From the NCBI RefSeq assembly GCF_006265095.1, contig NZ_VCNK01000037.1, positions 1 to 45,186 on the forward strand: a stretch of 45,186 bases of DNA. Direction: 5' to 3'. The stretch comes from Phaeobacter sp. B1627 (GTDB taxonomy: Bacteria > Pseudomonadota > Alphaproteobacteria > Rhodobacterales > Rhodobacteraceae). Below, piece after piece: positions 16,115 to 24,033 of the stretch; within the stretch, counting starts at the first letter, position 1; every line of letters starts with the position of its first letter. Both the position numbers and the translations under genes were made by a program. The notes under the pieces are model-generated. The model saw nothing but the letters and a program-made list of their open reading frames with translations, searched no databases and had not been told where the DNA came from.

Positions 16115-16905
16115 TGCGGGTCCTTCTGACTGGAAGCGGCGGCATCGTCGGCAAGCATGCAAAACGGGCGCTTGCCGAGCTGGCACCCGATGCAGAGGTC
16201 CTGTGCAACACCGCCGATCTGACCGATCTGGCTGCGACGACGCGGATGGTTGAGGACCTGGGCCGGATCGATTTGGTCATCCATCTTGCCGCCCTGGTGC
16301 CGGTGGCCGAGGTTCGATCCAACCCCGCCCGGGCGTTTGCGGTCAATGTCGGCGGAACCATGAACCTCTTGTCGGCGCTGACGGATAACGCGGCCCGGTT
16401 CTTGCTGTGTTCCTCCAGCCATGTCTACGCGAGCAAGGACGATGCCATTGGGGAATGTGATCCGACCGTCCCCGTTTCGGTCTATGGCCAGACCAAGTTG
16501 CTGGCGGAACGGGCCGCAGATCAGATCTGCAGCGCCACCGGGCGGTCTCTGTGTCGGGCGCGGCTCTTTTCCATTCATGACCCGCAGCAGACAGGGAGCT
16601 ACCTGCGGCCCACATTGCAGCGGCGCTTTGCCGAGGCTGACCCCGAGGCAGAGTTTGAACTATATGGCGCGGGAAGTGTGCGGGATTTCCTGACCGCGCA
16701 AGAGGCCGCGCGACTGCTGGTGCAGCTGGCCCTGTCCGGAGCCGACGGGGTGGTGAACGTGGCGTCGGGGCAGGCGATCACCGTGGCGGATTTCGCGCGC
16801 GAACTGGCGCCATTCCCGCTAAAAATCAGGCCCCTGGGCCAGAACGACACCCTCAAAGCCGATGTGACTCGCCTGCGGGCGATCCTTGGAGAATACCATG
16901 CCTGA
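16111..16905 (+). CDS. NAD(P)-dependent sugar epimerase/reductase (extended SDR)
   Basis: A 264-aa Rossmann enzyme. The nucleotide motif is GSGGIVGKHA (residues 8-17), the catalytic Ser cluster is SSSHVY (101-106) and the YxxxK pair is Tyr125 and Lys129. At 264 residues it is shorter than GDP-fucose synthase or ColC (about 320), lacking part of the sugar-binding C-terminus. In this cluster it could reduce the 4-keto group of a GDP-4-keto sugar, the step needed after Gmd and the ColD-like enzyme. That role is inferred. It overlaps both neighbours. Confidence 0.75.
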   Translation: MMRVLLTGSGGIVGKHAKRALAELAPDAEVLCNTADLTDLAATTRMVEDLGRIDLVIHLAALVPVAEVRSNPARAFAVNVGGTMNLLSALTDNAARFLLCSSSHVYASKDDAIGECDPTVPVSVYGQTKLLAERAADQICSATGRSLCRARLFSIHDPQQTGSYLRPTLQRRFAEADPEAEFELYGAGSVRDFLTAQEAARLLVQLALSGADGVVNVASGQAITVADFARELAPFPLKIRPLGQNDTLKADVTRLRAILGEYHA

Positions 16906-17692
16906 AAAACAGATTTCGCCTGAAAAACAGATTTCGATCGTCATTCCCACCTTCAACCGCGCGGATATGCTGCCAAAGGCGATTGACTGCTCGCTGGCGC
17001 AGACGATGCCCTGCGAAGTGCTGGTCGTCGATCATGGCTCCACAGATGCCACGCCGGAGGTGGCGGCCGCCTATGGTGACAAGATCACCTATATTCGCCG
17101 CGAAAAGGATTTCGGCCCGCATTTCTGCTGGCTGGAGGGGGTTTTGCATGCAAACGGGGACTATGTTCACCTGCAGTATGACGATGACTGGATCCACCCG
17201 ACATTCATCAAGAAATGCTTTGCGGTGATGGCGGATGACGTCGGGTTTTCGTTCAGCGGTGCTGAGGTCATCGACGACAAGACCGGGCGCCAGATGATGA
17301 CCCAGTTTCTGGAGTGGTTGCCCGATACCGGAGCCTTCGAGAACCGCCTCGCCGAGGAAAAGATTGTCGGCTCGCTGATCTCGCCCGGCGCTGCATTGTT
17401 TCGCCGCCAGGTGCTGATCGACGCCCTGTATCAGGGACGGCTGCCGCTGCAGCAGAGCGAATATCATGGCGTGGGGCCGGATATTTTCGCCTCGCTGCTG
17501 TCGATGCTGCGCTATCCGAAAGTCGGCTTCGTCAAGGAGCCTCTGGCGAGTTTCCGGGCGCATGACGGCTCCATCACCATCGACGCGTTCAAGGATCAGG
17601 CCAAAAAGGCAAGCATCGCCGCCGCCTACAACGAAGTGCGCCGCTACTATGTCGAACTGAAAGCCATGCAATCTGTGCGGGGAGCGCAATGA
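16898..17692 (+). CDS. Family 2 glycosyltransferase
   Basis: A 264-aa GT2 enzyme: QISIVIPTFNRADMLPKAID at residues 11-30, the VVDHGSTDAT nucleotide loop, and a metal-binding DDD at 95-97 in QYDDDW. It has no membrane helices. The start at 16898 has a TGGAGA site and overlaps the SDR stop by eight bases. The N-terminus carries an exact duplication of PEKQIS that is absent from the usual family start. Likely transfers the sugar made by the neighbouring enzymes to a lipid or polysaccharide acceptor. Confidence 0.82.
   Translation: MPEKQISPEKQISIVIPTFNRADMLPKAIDCSLAQTMPCEVLVVDHGSTDATPEVAAAYGDKITYIRREKDFGPHFCWLEGVLHANGDYVHLQYDDDWIHPTFIKKCFAVMADDVGFSFSGAEVIDDKTGRQMMTQFLEWLPDTGAFENRLAEEKIVGSLISPGAALFRRQVLIDALYQGRLPLQQSEYHGVGPDIFASLLSMLRYPKVGFVKEPLASFRAHDGSITIDAFKDQAKKASIAAAYNEVRRYYVELKAMQSVRGAQ
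16901..16936 (+). repeat. Perfect 18-bp tandem duplication at the start of the GT2 gene
   Basis: Two identical copies of CCTGAAAAACAGATTTCG follow the ATG directly. It keeps the frame and adds six residues (PEKQIS twice). Being exact, it looks recent. Confidence 0.9.
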
Positions 17693-18882
17693 TGAAGAGT
17701 GACGTAAAGCCTGTGACCCTCGCAGAGGACACGATTTCACAGGATGAACTGGAACAGACGGCAGCCTGGATGCTGGCAGGCAACCGGCTCACCAAGGCCG
17801 GGCTGACGACGCTCTTTGAGGAAGAGTTTGCGGCCTGGATGGGGTGCAAACACGCCGTCTTCGTCAATTCCGGATCCTCTGCAAACCTGTTGATGATCTA
17901 TGCCGCCCAGGAGGCCGGCCGTCTGCGCAACAAGAAGGTGATCGCACCGGCTGTCAGCTGGGTGACCACTGTCTCGCCCTTGATCCAGCTCGGCTTTGAT
18001 GTCCGCCTGTGCGATTGTGACCCGGTCAATCTTGGTCTCGATCTGGAGCATCTGGAAACCCTGTGCCGCGAGGACGCGCCGGCGATGCTGATCCTCGTTC
18101 ACGTCCTCGGCCACGCAAACCACATGCGCGAAATCCGCGAGATCTGCGACCGCTACGGGGTTTTGCTACTCGAAGACAGTTGCGAGGCGCTGGGGTCGAC
18201 CTATGACGCGCGCAAACTGGGCTGCCATGGTGTGGCGGGCAGTTTCTCATTCTACTACGGCCATCATATTTCCACGATCGAAGGTGGCATGGTGGTGACC
18301 GATGACAGCGAGCTGCATCAGGTGATGCTGTCCCTGCGCTCGCATGGCTGGAGCCGTGATCTCGATCCGGCGCGGCGCGACAGCCTGCAGCAGGAACACG
18401 GGATCGATGATTTCCGCAATCTCTACACCTTCTATCACGCGGGGTTCAATCTGCGCTCTACCGACCTGCAGGCCTTTATCGGGCGTCTGCAGATTGCCAA
18501 ACTGGATGACATCTCCTGGGTCAGACAGGCGAATTTCAATTCCTATGCCGCGCAGCTCCCCGATTTCTTCCGCCAAGAGAGCGACGCAAATCTGGTGTCC
18601 TCCTTTGCCTATGGAACGCTGGTCGAGAACCGGATGGAGGTCTACGCGCATCTGAAGCGCCAGCAGATCGAGTGTCGCCCTCTGATTTGCGGCAACATCG
18701 CCCGCCACCCCTTCTGGACCCGGCGGTATGGGCATCAGGTGTTGCCAAACGCAGATCTCATTCACGAATTCGGCATCTACCTGCCCAATCATCACAATCT
18801 CAGCACTGCAGATGTGGAGCGGGTGACGACGGCTTTCAATGCAGTGGCCCGGCCAAAGGGGCTGCAGGCTCAGGCTGCCTGA
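17689..18882 (+). CDS. DegT-fold PLP enzyme with His in place of Lys: probable ColD-type sugar 3-dehydratase
   Basis: A 397-aa member of the DegT/DnrJ/EryC1/StrS fold. Aminotransferases of this fold bind PLP through a Lys in a motif such as IKNIT. Here the aligned segment is [12 protein letters not shown] (residues 189-200), with His192 at the Lys position. That exchange, together with [12 protein letters not shown] and the downstream SHGWSRDL motif, is typical of ColD, which removes the 3-hydroxyl of GDP-4-keto-6-deoxymannose using PMP and glutamate. The adjacent gmd makes exactly that substrate. I therefore call a 3-dehydratase rather than a perosamine synthase. The start overlaps the GT2 stop (ATGA). 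Product specificity needs biochemistry. Confidence 0.75.
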   Translation: MMKSDVKPVTLAEDTISQDELEQTAAWMLAGNRLTKAGLTTLFEEEFAAWMGCKHAVFVNSGSSANLLMIYAAQEAGRLRNKKVIAPAVSWVTTVSPLIQLGFDVRLCDCDPVNLGLDLEHLETLCREDAPAMLILVHVLGHANHMREIREICDRYGVLLLEDSCEALGSTYDARKLGCHGVAGSFSFYYGHHISTIEGGMVVTDDSELHQVMLSLRSHGWSRDLDPARRDSLQQEHGIDDFRNLYTFYHAGFNLRSTDLQAFIGRLQIAKLDDISWVRQANFNSYAAQLPDFFRQESDANLVSSFAYGTLVENRMEVYAHLKRQQIECRPLICGNIARHPFWTRRYGHQVLPNADLIHEFGIYLPNHHNLSTADVERVTTAFNAVARPKGLQAQAA

Positions 18883-18962
18883 CGGGCCGCCCGACAGGCC
18901 ACCTGAAACGCCGCAGTGGGAACAGGCCTCACAGAGGGCCGCAGGACAACGGACGATATGCA

Positions 18963-20081
18963 ATGAAAAAAGCTCTGATCACTGGCGTCACCGGACAGGA
19001 CGGCTCCTACCTGGCTGAACTCCTTCTCGCCAAAGGCTACGAGGTGCATGGCATCAAACGCCGCGCCTCGTCGTTCAACACGCAGCGCGTGGATCATATC
19101 TATCAGGATCCTCAGACTGACCACGCGCGGTTCCGGCTGCACTATGGTGATCTGTCAGATACCTCGAACCTGACACGGATCATCTCTGAAGTGGAACCGG
19201 ACGAGGTCTACAACCTCGGGGCCCAGAGCCATGTGGCCGTGTCCTTTGAGGCACCGGAATATACGGCGGATGTCGATGGCTTGGGCACCCTGCGGATGCT
19301 GGAAGCGATTCGTTTCCTCGGTCTGGAGAAAAAGACCCGGTTTTATCAGGCCTCCACGTCAGAGCTCTATGGTCTCGTTCAGGAGATGCCACAGCGCGAA
19401 ACCACGCCCTTTTACCCGCGCAGCCCCTATGCGGTGGCCAAACTCTACTCCTATTGGATCACGGTGAATTACCGCGAGTCCTATGGCATGTATGCCTGCA
19501 ACGGGATCCTGTTCAACCATGAGAGCCCGCGCCGCGGCGAGACCTTCGTGACGCGCAAAATCACCCGGGGCCTGGCCAATATCGCGCAGGGTCTGGAAGA
19601 ATGCCTCTATATGGGCAATATCGACGCGCTGCGGGACTGGGGCCACGCCAAGGACTATGTGCGCATGCAGTGGATGATGCTGCAGCAGGATAATCCCGAG
19701 GATTTCGTGATCGCCACGGGCGAGCAGCATTCGGTGCGACAGTTCATTCTCTGGGCGGCGGCAGAGCTGGGTATCACCCTCGAGTTCCGCGGCGAGGGAA
19801 CCGAGGAACATGCGGTGGTGGCCGCCCTCACCGGGGACAAGGCCCCGGCGCTTCAGGTCGGGGACGTGATCCTGCAGATCGATCCACGCTACTTCCGCCC
19901 GGCCGAAGTGGAAACGCTGCTCGGCGATCCTTCGAAGGCCAAGAAAACCCTCGGTTGGGAGCCGGAAATCACCGTTCAGGAAATGTGCGCCGAGATGGTC
20001 GCTGCGGATCTCGACTGCGCGCGGCGTCATTCGCTGCTGCGCGACCATGGCTTTGACATGCCCGTCGCACTGGAGGCATAG
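18963..20081 (+). CDS. gmd: GDP-mannose 4,6-dehydratase
   Basis: A 372-aa enzyme converting GDP-D-mannose to GDP-4-keto-6-deoxy-D-mannose. The NADP motif is [12 protein letters not shown] (residues 8-19). The Gmd signatures [16 protein letters not shown] and [11 protein letters not shown] are present. The catalytic set is Ser131-Thr132 with Glu134 in STSELYG, and Tyr156/Lys160 in [24 protein letters not shown] is also diagnostic. Length and motifs are normal. It follows the ColD-like gene after 80 bases and supplies its substrate. No GDP-fucose synthase gene (fcl) is in the window, so a fucose end product is less likely than a 3,6-dideoxyhexose. Confidence 0.95.
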   Translation: MKKALITGVTGQDGSYLAELLLAKGYEVHGIKRRASSFNTQRVDHIYQDPQTDHARFRLHYGDLSDTSNLTRIISEVEPDEVYNLGAQSHVAVSFEAPEYTADVDGLGTLRMLEAIRFLGLEKKTRFYQASTSELYGLVQEMPQRETTPFYPRSPYAVAKLYSYWITVNYRESYGMYACNGILFNHESPRRGETFVTRKITRGLANIAQGLEECLYMGNIDALRDWGHAKDYVRMQWMMLQQDNPEDFVIATGEQHSVRQFILWAAAELGITLEFRGEGTEEHAVVAALTGDKAPALQVGDVILQIDPRYFRPAEVETLLGDPSKAKKTLGWEPEITVQEMCAEMVAADLDCARRHSLLRDHGFDMPVALEA

Positions 20082-20083
20082 CG

Positions 20084-20119
20084 GGCGACACGCCCCCACG
20101 CAGGGAGCCGGGCGTCGCC
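20084..20119 (+). terminator. Bulged hairpin after gmd
   Basis: GGCGA...CGCCC pairs with GGGCG...TCGCC across a 14-base loop, starting two bases after the gmd stop. There is no T-run, so it may be a weak terminator or only a stable 3' end. Confidence 0.35.
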
Positions 20120-20446
20120 GCATCCCCGACGGCTCCGATGGCCAGTGACGTGTCGGCCATGTCGCCGTAGGCGCCCGATGCCACGCGCCCAATGTTACGC
20201 AGCCGATGCCCGCGCCGGGGCGGCGGCGGCCGCAAAGGCGGTGAGCGTCGTCAGCGGCGGCAGATCAGGGTGGCGCCGAGACAGGCCGGGCGCCCGGCCT
20301 GGGGCTTGGGGCAGGGGGACATGAGGCGAGCTCCGGCGCGTATGGGGCCTCCCCAATGGCTTGGCGAGTAGGCCTCCCGACAAAAGGCCGGTTGGTTCTG
20401 ACATTTGGGACTGGCATTTCGCAGCACGCGCTGGCAGGGATATGGC
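20120..20446. other. GC-rich spacer, no gene seen
   Basis: About 330 bases between gmd and pxpB. Minus-strand frames through it lack starts and family resemblance. The sequence is rich in GGCG/CGCC runs. No promoter could be picked out. Confidence 0.4.
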
Positions 20447-21253
20447 ATGACTGACCTACGCGATGTTTCGCCCCAGGCGCCCCATGCACCGGAGGCGCAG
20501 GAGTGGCCCCATGCACCGGAGGGGCCTGAATGGCCCCGGGTGACCACCGCCGGTTTCGACGGGTTTGTGGTGCGGTTTGGCGACGCGCTGAGCGAAGCGG
20601 CCAACCGGGCTGCGCTGGCGTTTCGAGCGGCGGTGGATCTGGCCGGGTGGCCCGCCGTGGCAGAGACCTCGACCTCGCTGGTGTCGACCTATCTGCGATT
20701 TGATCCCTTGGGCACCGATCATGCGGTGATGCGCAGGCAGGTGCAGAGCCTTCTGGCCACCCAGGACTGGTACGCCGCGGCGCTTCCGCAGGGACGCAGG
20801 TTGTGGCGGGTTCCGACGGTCTTTGGCACCGGATACGCGCCCCAGCTTGACGAGGCTGCCGCCCGCGCCGGTCTGACGGCGGCAGAGGCGATCCGCCAGA
20901 TCGCGGCGACACGGTTGCGGGTGCAGACCATCGGCTTTGCCCCCGGTCAACCCTACCTCGGCGAATTGCCCCCGGCATTTGACATTCCCCGCCAGACCGA
21001 GCTGACACCCGAAGTCCCGGAAGGCGCGGTGGTGGTGGCGATCCGCCAGATTGTCCTGTTCTCTGTCACCACACCGACGGGCTGGCGCCATATCGGGCAG
21101 ACCCGGTTCCGCCTGTTCAGGCCCGACGCCGACGACCCCTTCGTGCTGCGCCCCGGTGATGAGGTGCTGTTCGAGCCGATCTCACCGGAACGCTACAGCG
21201 CGTTGGCGAAGGCCGGACCCGACGGGGGCGCGCTCAGCGAGGCGCTGAAATGA
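20447..21253 (+). CDS. pxpB: 5-oxoprolinase subunit PxpB (KipI family)
   Basis: A 268-aa subunit of the ATP-dependent 5-oxoprolinase PxpABC, which opens 5-oxoproline to glutamate. Family features are GWPAVAETSTSLVSTYLRFDP, the LWRVPTVFG segment and the strongly conserved IGFAPGQPYLGELP, followed by RQTELTPEVPEGAVVVA. The start at 20447 has an AGGGA site. The first 30 residues are a Pro-rich extension made of a duplicated nine-residue unit (PHAPE..EW) and are not part of the family. It overlaps pxpC by four bases. Confidence 0.85.
   Translation: MTDLRDVSPQAPHAPEAQEWPHAPEGPEWPRVTTAGFDGFVVRFGDALSEAANRAALAFRAAVDLAGWPAVAETSTSLVSTYLRFDPLGTDHAVMRRQVQSLLATQDWYAAALPQGRRLWRVPTVFGTGYAPQLDEAAARAGLTAAEAIRQIAATRLRVQTIGFAPGQPYLGELPPAFDIPRQTELTPEVPEGAVVVAIRQIVLFSVTTPTGWRHIGQTRFRLFRPDADDPFVLRPGDEVLFEPISPERYSALAKAGPDGGALSEALK
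20480..20533 (+). repeat. 27-bp tandem duplication in the 5' end of pxpB
   Basis: Two copies of a 27-bp unit sharing the core ATGCACCGGA are in frame and code for PHAPEAQEW and PHAPEGPEW. They lie before the conserved PxpB domain, so they extend the N-terminus. Confidence 0.75.
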
Positions 21254-22302
21254 GCAGGACCCTCACCCTTCATACCGCCGGGCCCGGGCTGACGGTGCAG
21301 GATCTCGGCCGTCCCGGCTACCTTGCCTTCGGCCTGTCGCGTGGCGGGGCGGCCGACCGGCTGGCGCTGGCAGAGGGCGGCGCGCTGCTCGGGCAGGACA
21401 CCAGCTTTGCCGCGATTGAAATGGCGGGCCTCGGCGGCACCTTCGAAGCCTCCGCAGAGATGCGCATTGCGCTGACCGGCGCGCCGATGGGGGCTGCGCT
21501 GGATGATGGAACCGCGCTGCGCTGGAACGCCAGCCACCTGCTGCCAAAAGGCGCGCGGTTGACGGTGGGGGCCGCGCGGCGGGGATCCTATGGCTACCTG
21601 CATGTGGGCGGAGGGATTGCCACGCCGGACCGTCTTGGCGCGCGCGGCGTGCATCTTGCCGCGGGCCTTGGTGCGCGGCTACAGGCCGGGGCTGTGCTGC
21701 CCGTCGGGGACGATGCCGGTGGTCCGGTCAATATGGCTCTGGACCCGGAGCCGCGTCTGGAGGGGGGGGGGCTGCGGATGGTGCCGAGCCTGCAAACCGA
21801 GCTGTTCGGCCAGGCGGAGCTGATCCGGTTTCAGCACACGACCTTTGTGCGCGACAGCCGTGCCAACCGGATGGGCGTGCGGCTGCTGCCCGAGGGCGCT
21901 GGTTTTGCGCTCGATGGCGGGCTGAGCGTGCTGTCCGAGGTGATTGCGCCCGGCGACATTCAGGTCACCGGCGACGGCACGCCCTTCATTTTGATGAGCG
22001 AGTGTCAGACTACGGGCGGCTATCCCCGGATCGGCTCGGTGATCCCCTCGGATCTGCCCCGGGTGGCCCAGGCTCCGGCCGGGGCGGCGTTTCGGTTCAC
22101 GCTGGTATCGCTGGCCGAGGCCGTGCAGATAGAGCGTCGCGCCGCCGAAGACAGAGCGCGGCTGCCCGCTCGCCTCGCGCCGCTGTTGCGCGATCCCGCC
22201 CAGATCCGGGATCTGCTGGCCTATCAATTGGTCAGCGGGGTCACCGCCGGGACCGATCTGGATGATGACGATCCCGACACAGAGGAGGGCCGCCGGCCAT
22301 GA
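21250..22302 (+). CDS. pxpC: 5-oxoprolinase subunit PxpC (KipA family)
   Basis: A 350-aa subunit of 5-oxoprolinase, often annotated as biotin-dependent carboxyltransferase family protein. Diagnostic motifs are GLTVQDLGRPGYLAFGLSRGG near the start, YLHVGGGIATP, and the C-terminal GDIQVTGDGTPFILMSECQTTGGYPRIG. The acidic tail (TDLDDDDPDTEEG) is not conserved. It overlaps pxpB and pxpA by four bases each, so the three are co-translated. Confidence 0.88.
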   Translation: MSRTLTLHTAGPGLTVQDLGRPGYLAFGLSRGGAADRLALAEGGALLGQDTSFAAIEMAGLGGTFEASAEMRIALTGAPMGAALDDGTALRWNASHLLPKGARLTVGAARRGSYGYLHVGGGIATPDRLGARGVHLAAGLGARLQAGAVLPVGDDAGGPVNMALDPEPRLEGGGLRMVPSLQTELFGQAELIRFQHTTFVRDSRANRMGVRLLPEGAGFALDGGLSVLSEVIAPGDIQVTGDGTPFILMSECQTTGGYPRIGSVIPSDLPRVAQAPAGAAFRFTLVSLAEAVQIERRAAEDRARLPARLAPLLRDPAQIRDLLAYQLVSGVTAGTDLDDDDPDTEEGRRP

Positions 22303-23081
22303 CACGCACAGTAGATCTGAACGCGGATATGGGAGAGAGTTTTGGCCCCTGGGTGATGGGCCGGGACGCCGAGGTTCTGGACGTTGTGACCTCGGCCAAT
22401 GTGGCCTGTGGTCTGCATGCGGGGGATTGGGACGTGATGGCACAGACTATGGCCGCCGCAACCGCGCGCGGGGTGGGGATCGGGGCGCATCCGGGGTTTC
22501 CGGATCTGCAGGGCTTTGGCCGCCGCAAGCTGCATCTGCCGCCGCAGAGTCTGGCGCATCTGGTGCAATATCAGGTCGGTGCGGCGCAGGCGATGGCCCG
22601 CGCCGCAGGGAGCGAGGTGCGGCATCTGAAGCTGCATGGGGCGATGGCGAATATGGCGGCGGCCGACCGCGAGATGGCCCGGGCCTGCTACACGGCGGCG
22701 CTGGCTGTGGCGCCGGAGATCATCATCATGGTGATGGCGGGCACCCAGCAACAGGCCGCCGCCGCGGAGCTCGGATGCGGGGTTGCCTGCGAGATCTTTG
22801 CCGATCGGGCGTATAATGCAGATGCGTCACTGGTTGATCGCGCCCTGCCCGGGGCGGTGATCCACGATGCGGAGCGCGCCGGGGAACGGGTGGCCCGGAT
22901 GGTAGAAGACGGCGCGATTTTTGCCGAAGACGGCAGTCGCATCCCGACCCGCATCGATACGGTCTGCCTGCATGGCGACACGCCAGAAGCCCTTGATATT
23001 GCGCGCAGTGTCCGGACCCATCTGACAGCAGCCGGGATTTGCCTGCAGATGTTCGCCGGGGCATCGCTGACGTCTGCCTGA
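22299..23081 (+). CDS. pxpA: 5-oxoprolinase subunit PxpA (LamB/YcsF family)
   Basis: A 260-aa subunit with the YcsF start VDLNADMGESFGPW, then TSANVACGLHAGD, GIGAHPGFPDLQGFGRR, LKLHGAMAN and the C-terminal DTVCLHGDTPEAL. These motifs carry the conserved His and Asp residues of the family. Completes the pxpBCA operon for recycling 5-oxoproline, a spontaneous glutamine breakdown product. No dedicated transporter gene is in this operon. Confidence 0.9.
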   Translation: MTRTVDLNADMGESFGPWVMGRDAEVLDVVTSANVACGLHAGDWDVMAQTMAAATARGVGIGAHPGFPDLQGFGRRKLHLPPQSLAHLVQYQVGAAQAMARAAGSEVRHLKLHGAMANMAAADREMARACYTAALAVAPEIIIMVMAGTQQQAAAAELGCGVACEIFADRAYNADASLVDRALPGAVIHDAERAGERVARMVEDGAIFAEDGSRIPTRIDTVCLHGDTPEALDIARSVRTHLTAAGICLQMFAGASLTSA

Positions 23082-23103
23082 CTGGGGCTGACCCGTCATG
23101 ACT

Positions 23104-23231
23104 GGGGGGCCTCCCGCCCATCTGCCGTGGCCATGCGGCCCCGCCATCCGGTTGGGCCCGGCGCAGCGCGCGCCCGTCCCGGGCGCGCGCTGCGCCGGGC
23201 GCTTCGGGCAATGCCCGAAGCGCAACACCTC
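23104..23231. repeat. Double-hairpin intergenic repeat, copy A
   Basis: The order is: a GGGGGGC-CTCCCGCCCA opening, a 30-base variable part, GGTTGGGC, then a perfect 16-bp hairpin (23160-23175 with 23181-23196), a perfect 11-bp hairpin GCGCTTCGGGC/GCCCGAAGCGC (23199-23223) and the tail AACACCTC. It lies between the convergent pxpA and thiD genes and could also stop transcription. A second full copy is at 38181-38309. Confidence 0.8.
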
Positions 23232-23255
23232 ATTTTCAGAGGATGGTTCTCCATT

Positions 23256-23319
23256 GCCGTGACACAGGATCGCCGTGACACAGGATCGCCGTCACACAGG
23301 ATCGCCGTCACACAGGGTC
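23256..23319. repeat. Four-copy 16-bp tandem repeat at the end of thiD
   Basis: Four units of GCCGTGACACAGGATC (units 3 and 4 with one or two changes). The last unit contains the stop codon and last codons of thiD on the minus strand, so the repeat looks like serial duplication of the gene's own end. Confidence 0.9.
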
Positions 23320-24033
23320 TGAAGATGCCAGCCAGTTGGTGATTTCTGTTTTTGCCGCCTGGCAGGCCGTTTGCAAATCGCGCCCCAGCGCCAGGCCACA
23401 GGCAATTCCGGTGGCGAGGCTGCATCCTGTCCCCCTGCGCGCCCCTGGCATCCGGGTGGCGTCAAACCGGGCGACGCCCTCGGGCCGGATGAGGGTGTCG
23501 GTCGATCTTGGCCCCCCAGCATGCCCCCCTTTGATCAACACGGCCCTGCAGCCCACAGCCAGAAAGGCCTCGCCCTGGTGCTGCAGATCTGCATCGGTGG
23601 CGGCGATGGTCCGCCCGGTCAGCGCGGCGCTTTCCGGCAGGTTCGGCGTGAGCAGCGTGACCCGCGCCACAAGCGGCAGGAGCGCCTCCCGCGCGCTGAG
23701 CATGCCCCCGGAACTGGCCCGCAACACCGGGTCCAGAACAATCGGGATCTGCGCCGGTAGCTCTGTCACGAGAACATCGATCTGCTCCGCCGAGGCAACA
23801 ATGCCGATCTTGATCGCGGCCGGTCGCGGCGCGGCGAGCGCGGCGCGAAGCTGTGCCCTCAGGGTATCTGCCTCCACCGGGTTGATGGCCTGCACCGCCT
23901 GGCCCGTTTGCACCGTGACCGCGGTCACGACTGGCTTTGTCGCGGCGCCCATACGCGCGGCCATGGCCGCATCCCGGGTCAGCCCGGCACCACCGCTGGG
24001 GTCGGTGCCGCCGATGGTCACGATATGCGTCAT
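23308..24033 (-). CDS. thiD: Hydroxymethylpyrimidine/phosphomethylpyrimidine kinase
   Basis: A 241-aa ribokinase-fold enzyme that phosphorylates the thiamine pyrimidine twice. Motifs: GGTDPSGGAGLTRD near the start, AIKIGIVAS, VLDPVLRASSG, TPNLPESAALTG, and the anion-hole segment RGTGCSLATGIACGLALG with the catalytic-type Cys/GTG pattern. It is slightly shorter than E. coli ThiD (about 266). Last gene of the thi operon, overlapping thiF by four bases. Its stop codon lies in a tandem repeat. Confidence 0.9.
   Translation of the reverse strand: MTHIVTIGGTDPSGGAGLTRDAAMAARMGAATKPVVTAVTVQTGQAVQAINPVEADTLRAQLRAALAAPRPAAIKIGIVASAEQIDVLVTELPAQIPIVLDPVLRASSGGMLSAREALLPLVARVTLLTPNLPESAALTGRTIAATDADLQHQGEAFLAVGCRAVLIKGGHAGGPRSTDTLIRPEGVARFDATRMPGARRGTGCSLATGIACGLALGRDLQTACQAAKTEITNWLASSDPV

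Noticed and set aside
17689-18882. Annotation as a DegT aminotransferase or perosamine synthase
   Set aside because: The PLP lysine is replaced by His192 and flanking motifs match ColD, so aminotransferase activity is unlikely.
20195-21091. Long minus-strand frames opposite pxpB and the spacer before it
   Set aside because: No start sites or domain pattern; pxpB on the plus strand is well supported.
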